A stretch of 64,000 nt of DNA from Corynebacterium glaucum (GTDB lineage Bacteria > Actinomycetota > Actinomycetes > Mycobacteriales > Mycobacteriaceae). The number at the start of each line of letters is the position of its first letter. Within the stretch, counting starts at the first letter, position 1. The position numbers were made by a program, and so were the translations under genes. A model generated the notes under the pieces. It made no database searches and had not been told where the DNA came from. It was given only the letters and a program-made list of their open reading frames with translations. Positions 47,360 to 56,530 of this stretch are shown here, piece after piece. The stretch lies in contig NZ_CP047358.1 of NCBI RefSeq assembly GCF_030408855.1, forward strand, positions 1,302,001-1,366,000, in the 5' to 3' direction.

Positions 47360-48795
47360 GCGTCCAAGGGTAGCTTTCGCAGCACAGCCAAGAACATCGC
47401 GTCGGTGCCATGCCGGTGCGGCCACATCTGCGCACTCGGATGCTCGCCCACATCGTCCATCCCATTCAAAAACTCGCGCGCGTCAAGTTCCTCAATGCCC
47501 CCAAGAGCTTTTTGCTTATCGACGACTCCCCTGGTCTCCCTCATATCAGGAGAACACGTCGAATACACGACCACACCGCCGGGTTTCACGAGGTTGACCG
47601 CAGAAGCCAACAGCTCGGATTGGAGCGTATTCAGCTCGGCGATGTCTTCCTCGGTCTTCGTCCAGCGCGCCTCTGGGCGGCGGCGCAGGGCGCCGAGACC
47701 GGAGCACGGGGCGTCGACAAGCACTCGATCGAAACTGCCTGCCTCGAGATCTGGATCCCGACCGTCGGCGACTTTGACTGTCACCGGCAGCTCGCCGACT
47801 GCCTTGCGGATCAGCTCGGCGCGGTGCGGGGCGATTTCGATGGCGGTGACGTCGGCGGCATCGATGGCTGCCAGAGAGCCGACGAGTGCGGCCTTTCCGC
47901 CGGGGCCCGCGCAGAGATCGAGCCAGCGCCCCTGATCGTCGTCGACCGGTACCTCCGTGAGAGCGCGGGCAATGAGCTGCGAGCCCTCGTCCTGCACCCC
48001 GGCTAGTCCGTCGCGGACTTCTTGGAGCTGGCCCGGGTCGCCTTCTGGCAGGTAGACGGCGTAAGGCGAGTACTTGCCCTCTTCCCCGCCGGTGGTCAGC
48101 GCGAGTTCCTCGGCGCTGATCTCGCCAGGGCGGGCCACAAGATGCACGATGGGGCGCTCCGAGTCGGCGGCCAGTGCGGCGTCGAGTTCGGATTCAGCGC
48201 GGTCACCGAGGGCCGTCGCAAAGCTGCGGGCGATCCATTCGGGGTGCGCATGGTGGGTGTCGTGCTGGGCCAGCCACTTCTCCGCCGGAGTGCGCGAGAT
48301 CGAGCGCAGCACGCCGTTGGCAAAACCCTTGGCCTTCTCCTGGTTCGCCGCTTCGACGAGGCGTACCGACGTGTCCACCGCCGCGTGATCCTCGACGCGG
48401 GTGTAGAGCAGCTGGTACGCGCCGAGCCGCAGGGCTGCGAGCACCTCAGGGGCGATCTGTGTAAGCGGGCGCGAGGCGTTTTCGGCGATGACGGCGTCGA
48501 GCACGCCCATGGTGCGCAGCGTGCCGTACGTCAACTCGGTGGCGAACGCCGCGTCACGGCCCCTGATCTTGCGCTCCTTGAGCAGGCCGGGCAGCGTGAG
48601 GTTCGCGAACGCCCCGTCGCGGGTGACGCGCAGGATGACCTCGAATGCGACTTCGCGGGGGGTGTCGCCGATTGAGGCAGGCCGCGATTTCACGCTGTAG
48701 CGCTGCTTCCCTTGCTCTTGCTTCGGCTGCCGCTGCGTCTGCTGCTTCGGCTGCTCGCGCCGACCCGCAGCGCGGGAACGGAATCCGCCGCTCAT
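47356..48795 (-). CDS. rsmB: 16S rRNA m5C967 methyltransferase RsmB
   Basis: A 479-residue SAM-dependent rRNA cytosine-5 methyltransferase (Fmu/Sun). An N-terminal basic Arg/Gln-rich tail of about 40 residues precedes the NusB-like RNA-binding domain. The catalytic domain has the SAM loop LDLCAGPGGKAALVGSL near residue 285, the motif IV cysteine in DAPCSGLGALRRRPEARW and the motif VI cysteine in YSTCSPDMRETRG. Both ends overlap neighbours by 4 bases (fmt and rpe), so translation is coupled. Confidence 0.94.
   Translation of the reverse strand: MSGGFRSRAAGRREQPKQQTQRQPKQEQGKQRYSVKSRPASIGDTPREVAFEVILRVTRDGAFANLTLPGLLKERKIRGRDAAFATELTYGTLRTMGVLDAVIAENASRPLTQIAPEVLAALRLGAYQLLYTRVEDHAAVDTSVRLVEAANQEKAKGFANGVLRSISRTPAEKWLAQHDTHHAHPEWIARSFATALGDRAESELDAALAADSERPIVHLVARPGEISAEELALTTGGEEGKYSPYAVYLPEGDPGQLQEVRDGLAGVQDEGSQLIARALTEVPVDDDQGRWLDLCAGPGGKAALVGSLAAIDAADVTAIEIAPHRAELIRKAVGELPVTVKVADGRDPDLEAGSFDRVLVDAPCSGLGALRRRPEARWTKTEEDIAELNTLQSELLASAVNLVKPGGVVVYSTCSPDMRETRGVVDKQKALGGIEELDAREFLNGMDDVGEHPSAQMWPHRHGTDAMFLAVLRKLPLDA
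47514..47523 (-). repeat. GTCGATAAGC repeat, copy 11
   Basis: Inside rsmB, encoding Val-Asp-Lys. It is preceded by GGGGAGTC and followed by AAAAAGCTC. Confidence 0.9.
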
Positions 48796-49721
48796 TCGAA
48801 CACCACCTTGTTCTCTGCGTTGGCGAAGTATCCACGCGCCCAGTCGGCTGCATTCATCATCTTCTTGCCGGGCGGCTGAATGCGGCTCAGAACCACATCG
48901 CTTGTACCAGTGCCGACGCGCACCTCCTTCTTGGTAGCTACGACCTCACCCGGGGCCAAGTCAGCCGTGTCCGTGGGTTTCACGGGCTCCACCTTGACGC
49001 GCTCCCCACCCAGCGTGGTCCATGCACCCGGCGCCGCGGTGTAGGCGCGGATCGCGCGGTCGACGACCTCCACCGGTTGGGTCCAGTCGATCCGGGCGTC
49101 CTCGACGGCGATCTTCGGTGCGTAGGTGCCATCCTCCGGTTGGGGCTTGGGCACGATGGCGCCATCTTCGAGCCCGTCCATGGTCTCCACGAGGGTCGCC
49201 GCACCTTGAGACGCAAGGCGCGCGAGCAATGCATCAGCAGTGTCTTCAGAGCCGATTGGCTCGGGCATGACGTTGAGCACGTCACCGGTGTCCAGGCCTT
49301 CGTCGATGCGGAACACGGTGGCCGCGGTCTCGGTGTCTCCGTTGAGGATCGCGTGCTGCACCGGCGCCGCCCCGCGCCATTGCGGAAGCAACGAGAAGTG
49401 CAAGTTGACCCAACCGTGCGCGGGTATATCCAACATGTCGGCCGGGATCAGGTTGCCGTAGGCCACCACCGGGATGCAGTCCGGAGCCAGCTCGCGCAGC
49501 CGGGCGCGGATCTCCTCGTTGTTTTTCAGCGTTTCCGGCGTGAGCACCTCAATGCCGTGCTCGAGCGCGAGCTCCTTGACCGGCGAGGGGTGCAGCGTGC
49601 GGCCACGACCCTTGCGGGCGTCTGGGCGGCTGAGCACGCCAACGACCTCGTGGCGCGATGCGATGAGCTGCCGCAGCGGCTCGACGGCCGGCTCGGGGGT
49701 GCCTGCGAACACTAGGCGCAT
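48792..49721 (-). CDS. fmt: Methionyl-tRNA formyltransferase
   Basis: A 309-residue enzyme that formylates initiator Met-tRNA. The N-terminal domain has the formyl-transfer loop HFSLLPQWRGAAPVQ near residue 110 and the signature DEGLDTGDVL. The C-terminal tRNA-binding OB-like domain begins near residue 210. It starts 15 bases after def. Formylation here and deformylation by Def form one functional pair in the same operon. Confidence 0.95.
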   Translation of the reverse strand: MRLVFAGTPEPAVEPLRQLIASRHEVVGVLSRPDARKGRGRTLHPSPVKELALEHGIEVLTPETLKNNEEIRARLRELAPDCIPVVAYGNLIPADMLDIPAHGWVNLHFSLLPQWRGAAPVQHAILNGDTETAATVFRIDEGLDTGDVLNVMPEPIGSEDTADALLARLASQGAATLVETMDGLEDGAIVPKPQPEDGTYAPKIAVEDARIDWTQPVEVVDRAIRAYTAAPGAWTTLGGERVKVEPVKPTDTADLAPGEVVATKKEVRVGTGTSDVVLSRIQPPGKKMMNAADWARGYFANAENKVVFE

Positions 49722-49736
49722 GAAGGTGTGTCCTCC

Positions 49737-50234
49737 TTAGTTGTTGAACCAGTCAGCTGCGCGAATCTCCGCCATCGCGGCCTTGCGGTCAGCTGGTTCC
49801 ATCCGTGACAGGAACAGTACCCCGTCCAGGTGGTCGGTTTCGTGCTGGATGCAGCGCGCCAGCAACCCGTTCGCCCGCAGCGTCACCGGCCTGCCATACA
49901 TGTCGTACCCTGTCGCCACCACCGCCGCGTGTCGGGTGACGTCCGCGCGAATGCCGGGGATGGACAAGCACCCTTCCCCTCCGGTCTGCATCGCATCTCC
50001 CAGCGGGTGCCAGACAGGGTTGATCAGGTGGCCGCGCATGCCCAGGCAGGCATACACGAACACCCGCTGGGTCACTCCGATTTGGTTGGCAGCGAGCCCC
50101 ACGCCCCCGGCGGCGTCCATGGTGGCCTCCATGTCCCGCACCAGCACCCTCAGCCCGTCGTCGAACCGTTCGACAGGTGAGGCTGCGGTGGTAAGCACTG
50201 GGTCGCCGAAGTAGCGGAGGGGTCGTTGGGCCAT
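49737..50234 (-). CDS. def: Peptide deformylase
   Basis: A 165-residue iron/zinc deformylase that removes the N-formyl group from nascent proteins. The three motifs are complete: GVGLAANQIG near residue 43, EGCLSIPG with the metal Cys near 87 and QHETDHLDG with the two metal His near 130. The ATG at 50234 was chosen; a TTG at 50243 would add three residues. A TAGACT -10-like element ends 8 bases before the ATG and suggests a leaderless transcript starting here. Confidence 0.95.
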   Translation of the reverse strand: MAQRPLRYFGDPVLTTAASPVERFDDGLRVLVRDMEATMDAAGGVGLAANQIGVTQRVFVYACLGMRGHLINPVWHPLGDAMQTGGEGCLSIPGIRADVTRHAAVVATGYDMYGRPVTLRANGLLARCIQHETDHLDGVLFLSRMEPADRKAAMAEIRAADWFNN

Positions 50235-50242
50235 GCCGGACA

Positions 50243-50248
50243 AGTCTA
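50243..50248 (-). promoter_or_regulatory. -10 element of a probably leaderless def transcript
   Basis: On the minus strand TAGACT ends 8 bases before the def ATG at 50234, and no ribosome binding site is visible. The same hexamer stands 7 bases before the amidotransferase ATG at 3673. Confidence 0.45.
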
Positions 50249-50270
50249 GTGACCCCCGCAGTCGATCAAC

Positions 50271-52295
50271 TCACCCGATGTCGATCGGGTTGACCTGGAT
50301 GCGCAGTGGCAGCTCCTGTTTGCGCGCCCCGCGGTTCACCGCACCCGCGCGCAGCGCTTTGCCCAGCGCCGTGCGGCTCGCCAGCGGCACCCGCACCAGC
50401 ATGCGTTGCGCCGGCCCATGCTCCCCCGTGTCCCACTCCCCCGGCAGGTGCGTGCCCCCCGGCAGATCGACCGGGCCGAGCAGTTCGGCGTGCTCGGGCA
50501 GATCGACGTGCGCAAAGAAGTCGGTAAGCGCGTCGGACGGGGCGTCGATAAGCGCAATGTGCACTGCCGGAGGAAAGCGAGCGTCGCGGCGCTGCGCTAG
50601 CTCAAGCTCCGCAAATCCCGGCATGTCCCAGCGGATCAGGTGCTGCACGGCCGGGGCCGCAGGGTCCGCGACAATCACCACCTCGCCGCCCGCAGCATGG
50701 GGCTCGACCAGGGTCGCCGCAGCAGCCCATTTCGCAAACGCATCCTCCACTGCGCGCAGGTCCGGCCGCCCCACAAGCGCCCAGGTATCCAGAAGTATCG
50801 CCGCACCGTAGCTTTGCTTATCGACGCCCCCTTCTACCCGCGGTTCCGCTCCCGGAGTCGCCACCACGATGGCCGGCGCATGCGAAACGGTGTCGCGGAC
50901 CTTTTCACCCCAGGACGTGATCACGCGGTGTTTCGGGAACGCGCGGCCGAGTTCCTCCGCGGTGCGCTCGGTACCCAGCACCACGGCGCGGACTTTGCGG
51001 GAGCCGCAGACCGGGCACACGTGCTGCGCGTCCATGCGGCCACACCAGCGGCAGGTTGGCGCGGCGGCCTCGCCGCCCTCCGGGAGGCCGAGCGGGCCAT
51101 TGCACCAGCGACACCGCGACGGGGCACGGCAGTTCCCGCAGGCCAGCGTTTGGATGTAGCCGGTGCGCGGAACCTGAAATAGGACGGGCTTGCCGCGCTC
51201 GAGCGCCTTCGTCGCCGCCCGGAACGCCACCGACGGCAGGCGGGCCTGGCGGGCGCGGGGGTCGCGCTCCAGCTCGAAGTCGGAGTCACCGGCGGCGTGG
51301 ATGTGGGGCGCGCGGGTACGCAGCGTCTCGCGAGGGGCGGTCAGGCTGTGCATCCACCCCGACTCGACAAGCAGCTGCGCCTCGGCGGTGCGGGTGTGGC
51401 CGCCAATGATCAGCGAAGTCTGCTCGAGCGCGGCGCGGGTAGTAGCCACCTCGCGGGCGTGGAAATAGGGCTCGCGCGGGTCGACGAGGTTGTCGTCGCC
51501 GTCGAACATCACCGCAATGAGGCGGAGATCGACGAGCGGTGCAAACGCGGCCGAGCGGGTGCCGACCACGATGCGCGCTTGGCCGTGCAGCACGGACAGG
51601 TAGCGCGAGTAGCGCGCTTGGGGGCCTTGGGAGGCGGTGAGCGTGGTTATCTGTTTCGCGCCGACACTGTCTCGCAGTGCTGCTGCAACGCGATCCACGT
51701 CGCGTTGGTCTGGCACAACGATCAGGGCGCTTCCGCCCTCGATGGCTACCTTCGCGGCCAGCGCCGATAGCGCCGCCGCCCAGTCGTCGCCAGGCGCGAC
51801 CTGCCAGGCGGCGCGGGCGACCTTGCCGGCGAGCACCGCGTCCACGAAGGACTCCCCATAGGAGTACGCACTCCACGCGGAGAGATCAGGCTCTTGGGTT
51901 TCGCTAAGGTCGCTCCACGGCGTGTTGGTGTCGGTTTCCTCTGCCTTGGCGTGGCGCGCGGGAATCGCTGCCCGGTAGATGTCGGATCGGGTGCCGGCGT
52001 AGCGGTTGGCCAAGTCGTCGATAAGCATGCGGAGCTGCTCCGGCGCGACGACTTCCGGGGAGATGACCCTCTCGATGAACCTGAGCTTGCCCTGGTGGGT
52101 GGTCGCTGAGGCGCGTTCGAGCACGAGCGCGTCGACGAGGCGACCGGCGAAGCGGATGCGAACCTTCACCCCGGGCTGAGCCGCGCTGGAGTCGGCTTCG
52201 GTGACGAGGTAGTCGAAGTGACGGTCGAGGTGCGCGAGCCCAAGCAGCGGCAGTACCCGCACCACGGGTAACGAAGCGGCCTGAGCATTTGACAT
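50271..52295 (-). CDS. priA: Primosomal protein PriA, ATPase motifs degenerate
   Basis: A 674-residue PriA (replication restart primosome protein). The N-terminal DNA-binding domain and the zinc-binding region are clear: eight or more cysteines at about residues 384-430 (CGNCRAPSRCRWC ... CRWCG ... CPVCG). However the helicase core is altered: around residue 168, where E. coli has a GxTGSGKT Walker A, there is APGDDWAAALSAL, and no DEAH box is found (the corresponding site reads FDGDDN). This degeneration is known in actinobacterial PriA, which are thought to lack helicase activity and work as loaders. Three GTCGATAAGC repeats lie in this gene. Confidence 0.92.
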   Translation of the reverse strand: MSNAQAASLPVVRVLPLLGLAHLDRHFDYLVTEADSSAAQPGVKVRIRFAGRLVDALVLERASATTHQGKLRFIERVISPEVVAPEQLRMLIDDLANRYAGTRSDIYRAAIPARHAKAEETDTNTPWSDLSETQEPDLSAWSAYSYGESFVDAVLAGKVARAAWQVAPGDDWAAALSALAAKVAIEGGSALIVVPDQRDVDRVAAALRDSVGAKQITTLTASQGPQARYSRYLSVLHGQARIVVGTRSAAFAPLVDLRLIAVMFDGDDNLVDPREPYFHAREVATTRAALEQTSLIIGGHTRTAEAQLLVESGWMHSLTAPRETLRTRAPHIHAAGDSDFELERDPRARQARLPSVAFRAATKALERGKPVLFQVPRTGYIQTLACGNCRAPSRCRWCNGPLGLPEGGEAAAPTCRWCGRMDAQHVCPVCGSRKVRAVVLGTERTAEELGRAFPKHRVITSWGEKVRDTVSHAPAIVVATPGAEPRVEGGVDKQSYGAAILLDTWALVGRPDLRAVEDAFAKWAAAATLVEPHAAGGEVVIVADPAAPAVQHLIRWDMPGFAELELAQRRDARFPPAVHIALIDAPSDALTDFFAHVDLPEHAELLGPVDLPGGTHLPGEWDTGEHGPAQRMLVRVPLASRTALGKALRAGAVNRGARKQELPLRIQVNPIDIG
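50544..50553 (+). repeat. GTCGATAAGC repeat, copy 12
   Basis: Inside priA, antisense, encoding Leu-Ile-Asp. It is preceded by ACGGGGC. Confidence 0.9.
50816..50825 (-). repeat. GTCGATAAGC repeat, copy 13
   Basis: Inside priA, sense, encoding Val-Asp-Lys. It is preceded by GAAGGGGGC and followed by AAAGC. Confidence 0.9.
52017..52026 (+). repeat. GTCGATAAGC repeat, copy 14
   Basis: Inside priA, antisense, encoding Leu-Ile-Asp. It is the third copy in this gene. Confidence 0.9.
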
Positions 52296-52462
52296 GGTGG
52301 TTGATCCTAGTGCAGCGGCGACACTGGGCCTGGTGCCGCGTTGAGTACTCTAGAAAATGCTGGGTTGAGTGCAGGAATAACTAGACCTTAAGATAAGCTG
52401 CCTATGCACTGTATGTTGGCCGTCACGCGCGGCGACTAGTTTCTACATTTATAAGGACAACT

Positions 52463-53317
52463 ATGAATTTCTTGCAGCCGGTGTTTGCCACTCTGGCAGC
52501 CCTTGCCCTATTGCTGGGCGTTCCAGGCCAAAGCTCGTCGTCTTCGTCGTCTCGACCGGCTCCGGCGCCAACGCCCACTGCTACCTCGGCGCCATCCACG
52601 GAGCCGTCCTCGGCACCATCTACGGAGCCGTCTTCAGAGCCATCTTCGGAGCCGTCGACCGAGCCCGCAGCCCCAGCACCCACCCCGGCCGCCGACTGCA
52701 GCAACTGCGTCGCCCTGACCTACGACGACGGCCCGATGCCCGGCACCACCGATGCAATCCTGGACATCTACGCCAGCCGCGGTGTCAAGGCAAGCTTCTT
52801 CATGATTGGCCAGAACGTGGCTGAGCACCCGGAGCTGGCTCGCCGAGTGAAGGACGAAGGCCACACCGTGGGCAACCACAGCTACAACCACCTGCGCCTT
52901 CCGGAGCACCCGGACAAGAAGATCTGGAACGAGCTCTTCGCCACCAACTGGGAGATCCAGGAGCAGACCGGCGTTGAAGCGAAGTGGATGCGCCCGCCGT
53001 ACACCGACTACGACGGCCGCGTCACCGAGGCGTCTCGCGACGCAGGCCTGTCCGTGACCGCATGGGATGTGGACACCGCCGACTGGGAGCACAAGAACCC
53101 GGAGCGCACCTGCCAGACCGTGCTTGACCAGGCCAAGGGCGGCTCCATCGTGGTCATGCACGACGTGCACAAGGAAACCGTGGCGTCGACCGAGTGCATC
53201 ATCGACGGCCTTCTGGAGAAGGGCCTCGTGCCGGTCACCCTGGACCAGCTGGTTCCGAACCCGACCCCGGGCAACGTCTACCGCACCCGCACGGACTTCG
53301 ACGCTTTTGGTAACTAA
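52463..53317 (+). CDS. Secreted polysaccharide deacetylase (NodB domain)
   Basis: A 284-residue protein. An N-terminal hydrophobic signal sequence (residues 1-23) leads to a secretion-type linker of Ser, Pro, Thr and Glu with PSTEPSS repeats (residues 24-77). The carbohydrate-esterase-4 domain follows: motif 1 TYDDGP with Asp88-Asp89, motif 2 NHSYNH with His139 and His143, motif 3 RPPY at 177-180 and a C-terminal MHDVH. These form the metal triad and catalytic residues of peptidoglycan or chitin deacetylases. No lipobox or sortase motif is seen. The linker may span the cell wall. The ATG follows AAGGAC. A decayed relative follows at 53352. Confidence 0.9.
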   Translation: MNFLQPVFATLAALALLLGVPGQSSSSSSSRPAPAPTPTATSAPSTEPSSAPSTEPSSEPSSEPSTEPAAPAPTPAADCSNCVALTYDDGPMPGTTDAILDIYASRGVKASFFMIGQNVAEHPELARRVKDEGHTVGNHSYNHLRLPEHPDKKIWNELFATNWEIQEQTGVEAKWMRPPYTDYDGRVTEASRDAGLSVTAWDVDTADWEHKNPERTCQTVLDQAKGGSIVVMHDVHKETVASTECIIDGLLEKGLVPVTLDQLVPNPTPGNVYRTRTDFDAFGN

Positions 53318-53351
53318 CACCTTCAGCAACTAAGACTTCCACCAGCTAAGA

Positions 53352-53862
53352 ATGCGGAATCTTCTTCACCGAATAACCGCCGTGGCGCTCTCCGCCGCGG
53401 CGGTTTTCGCCGTCGCTGCCCCGATAACTACCTCTCCCGCCGCCGCGCAGCCGGCGAACCTGCTGCCTAGTCGTGAGCAACGCCGGCATCGCGTACCAGC
53501 TCGCCACCACCAACCACGCCATCGAGCGCACAATCGGTGAGACCCCTCACTGGATGCGCCCGCCCTACGGCGAGTACGACGCGCGCGTGGTCGAGGCCTC
53601 CAAGCAACGCGGCATGGCCATCGCGATGTGGGACGACGACACCCTCGATTGGAAGCACCGCAACCCGGAGGAGACCTGCCGCCGCGCGGTCGATCAAGCG
53701 CACCCCGGTTCAATCATCCTCATGCACGACATCCACGCCCCGACCGTCGACGCCGTGCCGTGTGTCATCGACGGCCTGTGTGCGAAGGGCCTGCGCTCGG
53801 TCAGCCTGGACAAGATGATTCCGGACGCGGACCCCGGACGCGTGTATGCGCAACGTCCGTAA
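53352..53862 (+). pseudogene. Broken polysaccharide deacetylase, tandem paralog
   Basis: A decayed copy of the upstream deacetylase. The 5' part (53352-53470) encodes a signal peptide (ITAVALSAAAVFAVAAP...AAAQPA). The reading frame then shifts by one, and the C-terminal half continues from about 53473 (MSNAGIAYQLATTNHAIERT...RPPYGEYDARVVEAS...MHDIHAPTVD). Motif 1 (TYDDGP) and motif 2 (HSYNH) are missing, corresponding to about 85 residues of the first copy, so a deletion and a frameshift have occurred at the join. The residual C-terminal 129 residues could still be translated from the GTG at 53473, but would lack the metal site. Confidence 0.85.
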
Positions 53863-53873
53863 ACTCTCAAGGC

Positions 53874-54251
53874 ATGAGCGAGAATTCGACACTTGACATC
53901 GACAAGCCGTCTGAGCGCCGGGGCTGGCAACACGCCACGCCGTATGTCATGTTCGCGGCATACGTGCTCGGCCCCCTCATCCTCATCCCCGCGTTCGGCG
54001 GGCAGGGCGCCGTCGTCCCGGTGCTCATCCTCATTTTCGCCACCGCGGCAATCGCGGGTTTCGTCGACGGCCTAATCTACCGTTTCACCTGGTCGCTCCC
54101 CATCCTCGCGGGCTTCGGGTTCGGCATCGCCAAGTGGTTGTACTTCAACGACGGCACCTTCATCTACGCCCTCGGGTGCACGGTGGTTGCGGCAGCCGCG
54201 GCAGCTGCGGGCCAGAACGTATCGGCACATCGCTTGTCGACGAAAGGCTGA
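53874..54251 (+). CDS. Small membrane protein with four helices
   Basis: A 125-residue protein with four hydrophobic segments: about residues 23-42, 44-66, 73-92 and 96-115. A hydrophilic N-terminus of about 20 residues and a short basic C-terminus face the cytoplasm. The ATG at 53874 lies 12 bases after the pseudogene. The next gene starts 6 bases after its stop, so the two are probably cotranscribed. The family is not recognised. Confidence 0.7.
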   Translation: MSENSTLDIDKPSERRGWQHATPYVMFAAYVLGPLILIPAFGGQGAVVPVLILIFATAAIAGFVDGLIYRFTWSLPILAGFGFGIAKWLYFNDGTFIYALGCTVVAAAAAAAGQNVSAHRLSTKG

Positions 54252-54256
54252 CCAAC

Positions 54257-55186
54257 GTGGAAACTTGGACCCTCCAACACCCAGAGCACGGCCGCATCGA
54301 GATCCGCACCGGCTTCGACAACGAGTTCCTGGCCGAAGACCCCTCTTGGCCGGAGCAGCTGCCCGAGCGCTTTGCCAAGGCCCCCGACGCGATCACCCCA
54401 GTCCCCGCATACGGCTCACCGTGGCAGCGAGTTCGCGCGCTAAAGAACAAGCCCCCGACCCGCGTCGAGGTACTTGTCAACGGTGAGGTGCAGAACCGTT
54501 ACTCAGACCTCGACTCCGGGCGCATTCCGCTGTTCGGTACAGGCCCAGGTGAGACCCTGCCGCCGATGATGCACATTGGTATCGACCGGGCGAAACCGCA
54601 CCTGAAGCTCGTCGTCAGCCCCTTCAAGGAGCTGCTGCAGGTGGAGTTTCGCGAGGGCGATCGTGTCGTCGAGTTTGACCCGCCTGAAGGCACTCGCGGC
54701 GAAAAGCGGCGCAACGCGATGCAGTCCAGTTCGTTTAAACGCACCGTCATCCCGATGCTAGAGGGGCTGGGCAAGGGCGCCTGGGCGGTCATAGTGCTGG
54801 TACTCGCGCCGGTGATCTCACGGTTCTTCGACTGGCTGGCCCAGTACCTCCCCGACTGGCAAATGCCGGACATCACGCTGCCGCACCTTGACCTGCCGGT
54901 GCCGAACCTGCCGCAGCTTGACCTGCCCACGCCGAATTGGCCGGGACTTAACCTACCGGATCTCCCCGAGATGCCCATGTGGGTCGAGTGGCTCGTCGAG
55001 TATTCGAAGATCTGGGTGCCGGTGGTGCTGGGCATCGTGGTCGGCATCTTGGCACTGCGCAATCACCGCAAGTCGGAGGCGGAAAAGGCGCGGTGGGAGG
55101 CCGAGCGCGATGAAGCGCAACGCGATGCAGCAGCCACTGACGAAGCCGCGGCGGAGCCTGGGACGACGGTCAACAGGCCGTCGTAA
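54257..55186 (+). CDS. Membrane protein with decapeptide Leu-Pro repeats
   Basis: A 309-residue protein. Residues 1-170 form a soluble domain (WTLQHPEHGRIEIRTGF...). A transmembrane helix lies at about 173-195, and a second at about 252-270. Between them, residues 198-238 hold repeats of about ten residues: LPDWQMPDIT, LPHLDLPVPN, LPQLDLPTPN, WPGLNLPDLP. The last 30 residues are a charged coiled-coil-like tail (EAEKARWEAERDEAQRD). The Pro-rich loop would lie on the outside if the soluble domain is cytoplasmic. The GTG at 54257 follows AAAGG. I do not recognise the family. It converges with metK, 12 bases away. Confidence 0.7.
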   Translation: METWTLQHPEHGRIEIRTGFDNEFLAEDPSWPEQLPERFAKAPDAITPVPAYGSPWQRVRALKNKPPTRVEVLVNGEVQNRYSDLDSGRIPLFGTGPGETLPPMMHIGIDRAKPHLKLVVSPFKELLQVEFREGDRVVEFDPPEGTRGEKRRNAMQSSSFKRTVIPMLEGLGKGAWAVIVLVLAPVISRFFDWLAQYLPDWQMPDITLPHLDLPVPNLPQLDLPTPNWPGLNLPDLPEMPMWVEWLVEYSKIWVPVVLGIVVGILALRNHRKSEAEKARWEAERDEAQRDAAATDEAAAEPGTTVNRPS

Positions 55187-55198
55187 AGCGAACTGCCC

Positions 55199-56437
55199 TT
55201 AAGCCCCTGCTGCTGCCTTGAGTTCCTCTACCTTGTTGAGCTGCTCCCAAGGCAGGTCCAGATCGGTGCGGCCGAAGTGGCCGTAGGTCGCGGTCTGGGA
55301 GTAGATGGGGCGCAGCAGGTCGAGCTCGCGGATGATCGCGTCCGGGCGCAGGTCGAAGACCTTGTCCACCGCTTGCTGGATGGACTCGTCGGTCTGGCCC
55401 TCGGCGGCGGTGCCGAAGGTCTCAACGTAGAGCCCCACCGGGTTCGCGCGGCCGATGGCGTAGGCGACCTGGACCTCGACGCGGTCCGCGAGACCTGCGG
55501 CGACGATGTTCTTGGCCACCCAGCGCATGGCGTAGGCGGCGGAACGGTCCACCTTTGACGGGTCCTTGCCCGAGAACGCGCCGCCGCCGTGGCGGGCCAT
55601 GCCGCCGTAGGTGTCGACGATGATCTTGCGGCCGGTGAGCCCCGCATCGCCCATTGGGCCGCCGAGCACGAAGGAACCGGACGGGTTGACCAGCAGCTTC
55701 GTCTCATCGGAGTAATACTGCTCGAGACCGGCATCCTTGATCACCCACTCAAGCACGTGGGTGCGCATCGCATCGGCAAGGGCTGCACCGGTGAAGTCCG
55801 GGTCGTGCTGCGTGGAGATGACCACGGTGTCCAGGTGCACTGGGCGCTCGCCGTCGTAGGCGAAGGTGACCTGAGTCTTGCCGTCCGGGCGCAAGCCGCT
55901 CACGACGCCTTCGTGGCGCACCTGGCTCAGGCGGCGCGAGAGGCGGTGCGCCGTGGCGATCGGCAGCGGCATGTACTCCGGCGTCTCGTTCGTGGCGTAG
56001 CCGAACATGAGGCCCTGGTCGCCGGCGCCGGACTGGGCGAGCTCCTCGGCGTCGCCGAACTCGCGAACCTCCTGGGAGGTGGTAACGCCTGCGGCGATTT
56101 CCTCGGACTGGTCGCCGATGGCCACGTTCACGCCGCAGGTGTGGCCGTCGAAGCCCACCTCGGAGGAGGTGAAGCCGATCTCCACGAGCCGCTCGCGCAC
56201 GATGCGAGCGATGTTGGAGTACGCGGAAGTGCGCACCTCTCCCACCACGTGCACCTGGCCGGTGGTCACCAGCGTCTCCACCGCGACGCGGGAGCTCGGG
56301 TCCTGGGCGAGCATGTCGTCGAGGATCGCGTCCGAGATGGAGTCGCAGATCTTGTCCGGGTGGCCCTCGGTCACGGATTCGGAGGTGAACAGGCGGTAGA
56401 ACTCGCCCGTGGTGCTTGCGGCGCTGGTTGCAGACAA
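55199..56437 (-). CDS. metK: S-adenosylmethionine synthetase
   Basis: A 412-residue enzyme that makes SAM from methionine and ATP. Family blocks: [23 protein letters not shown] near the N-terminus, [19 protein letters not shown] near residue 137, [22 protein letters not shown] near 285. The start is a TTG at 56437 ([16 protein letters not shown]); no ATG or GTG fits the family length. It is transcribed after coaBC and before priA in the usual gene order. The stop faces that of the plus-strand membrane protein gene. Confidence 0.96.
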   Translation of the reverse strand: MSATSAASTTGEFYRLFTSESVTEGHPDKICDSISDAILDDMLAQDPSSRVAVETLVTTGQVHVVGEVRTSAYSNIARIVRERLVEIGFTSSEVGFDGHTCGVNVAIGDQSEEIAAGVTTSQEVREFGDAEELAQSGAGDQGLMFGYATNETPEYMPLPIATAHRLSRRLSQVRHEGVVSGLRPDGKTQVTFAYDGERPVHLDTVVISTQHDPDFTGAALADAMRTHVLEWVIKDAGLEQYYSDETKLLVNPSGSFVLGGPMGDAGLTGRKIIVDTYGGMARHGGGAFSGKDPSKVDRSAAYAMRWVAKNIVAAGLADRVEVQVAYAIGRANPVGLYVETFGTAAEGQTDESIQQAVDKVFDLRPDAIIRELDLLRPIYSQTATYGHFGRTDLDLPWEQLNKVEELKAAAGA

Positions 56438-56530
56438 AGCAGTCTCACACTTTCACAAAGATGGGGTCTACGAAGAGGTTTCGTTGCCGGCCTCGAAGCG
56501 GCCGAATGCAATCACGATAGACCAAGCTGT

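Noticed and set aside
52560..52680. Short repeats suggesting a CRISPR-like array
   Set aside because: They are codon-level repeats for the Pro-Ser-Thr-Glu linker of the secreted deacetylase, with no spacers or direct repeats of array length.
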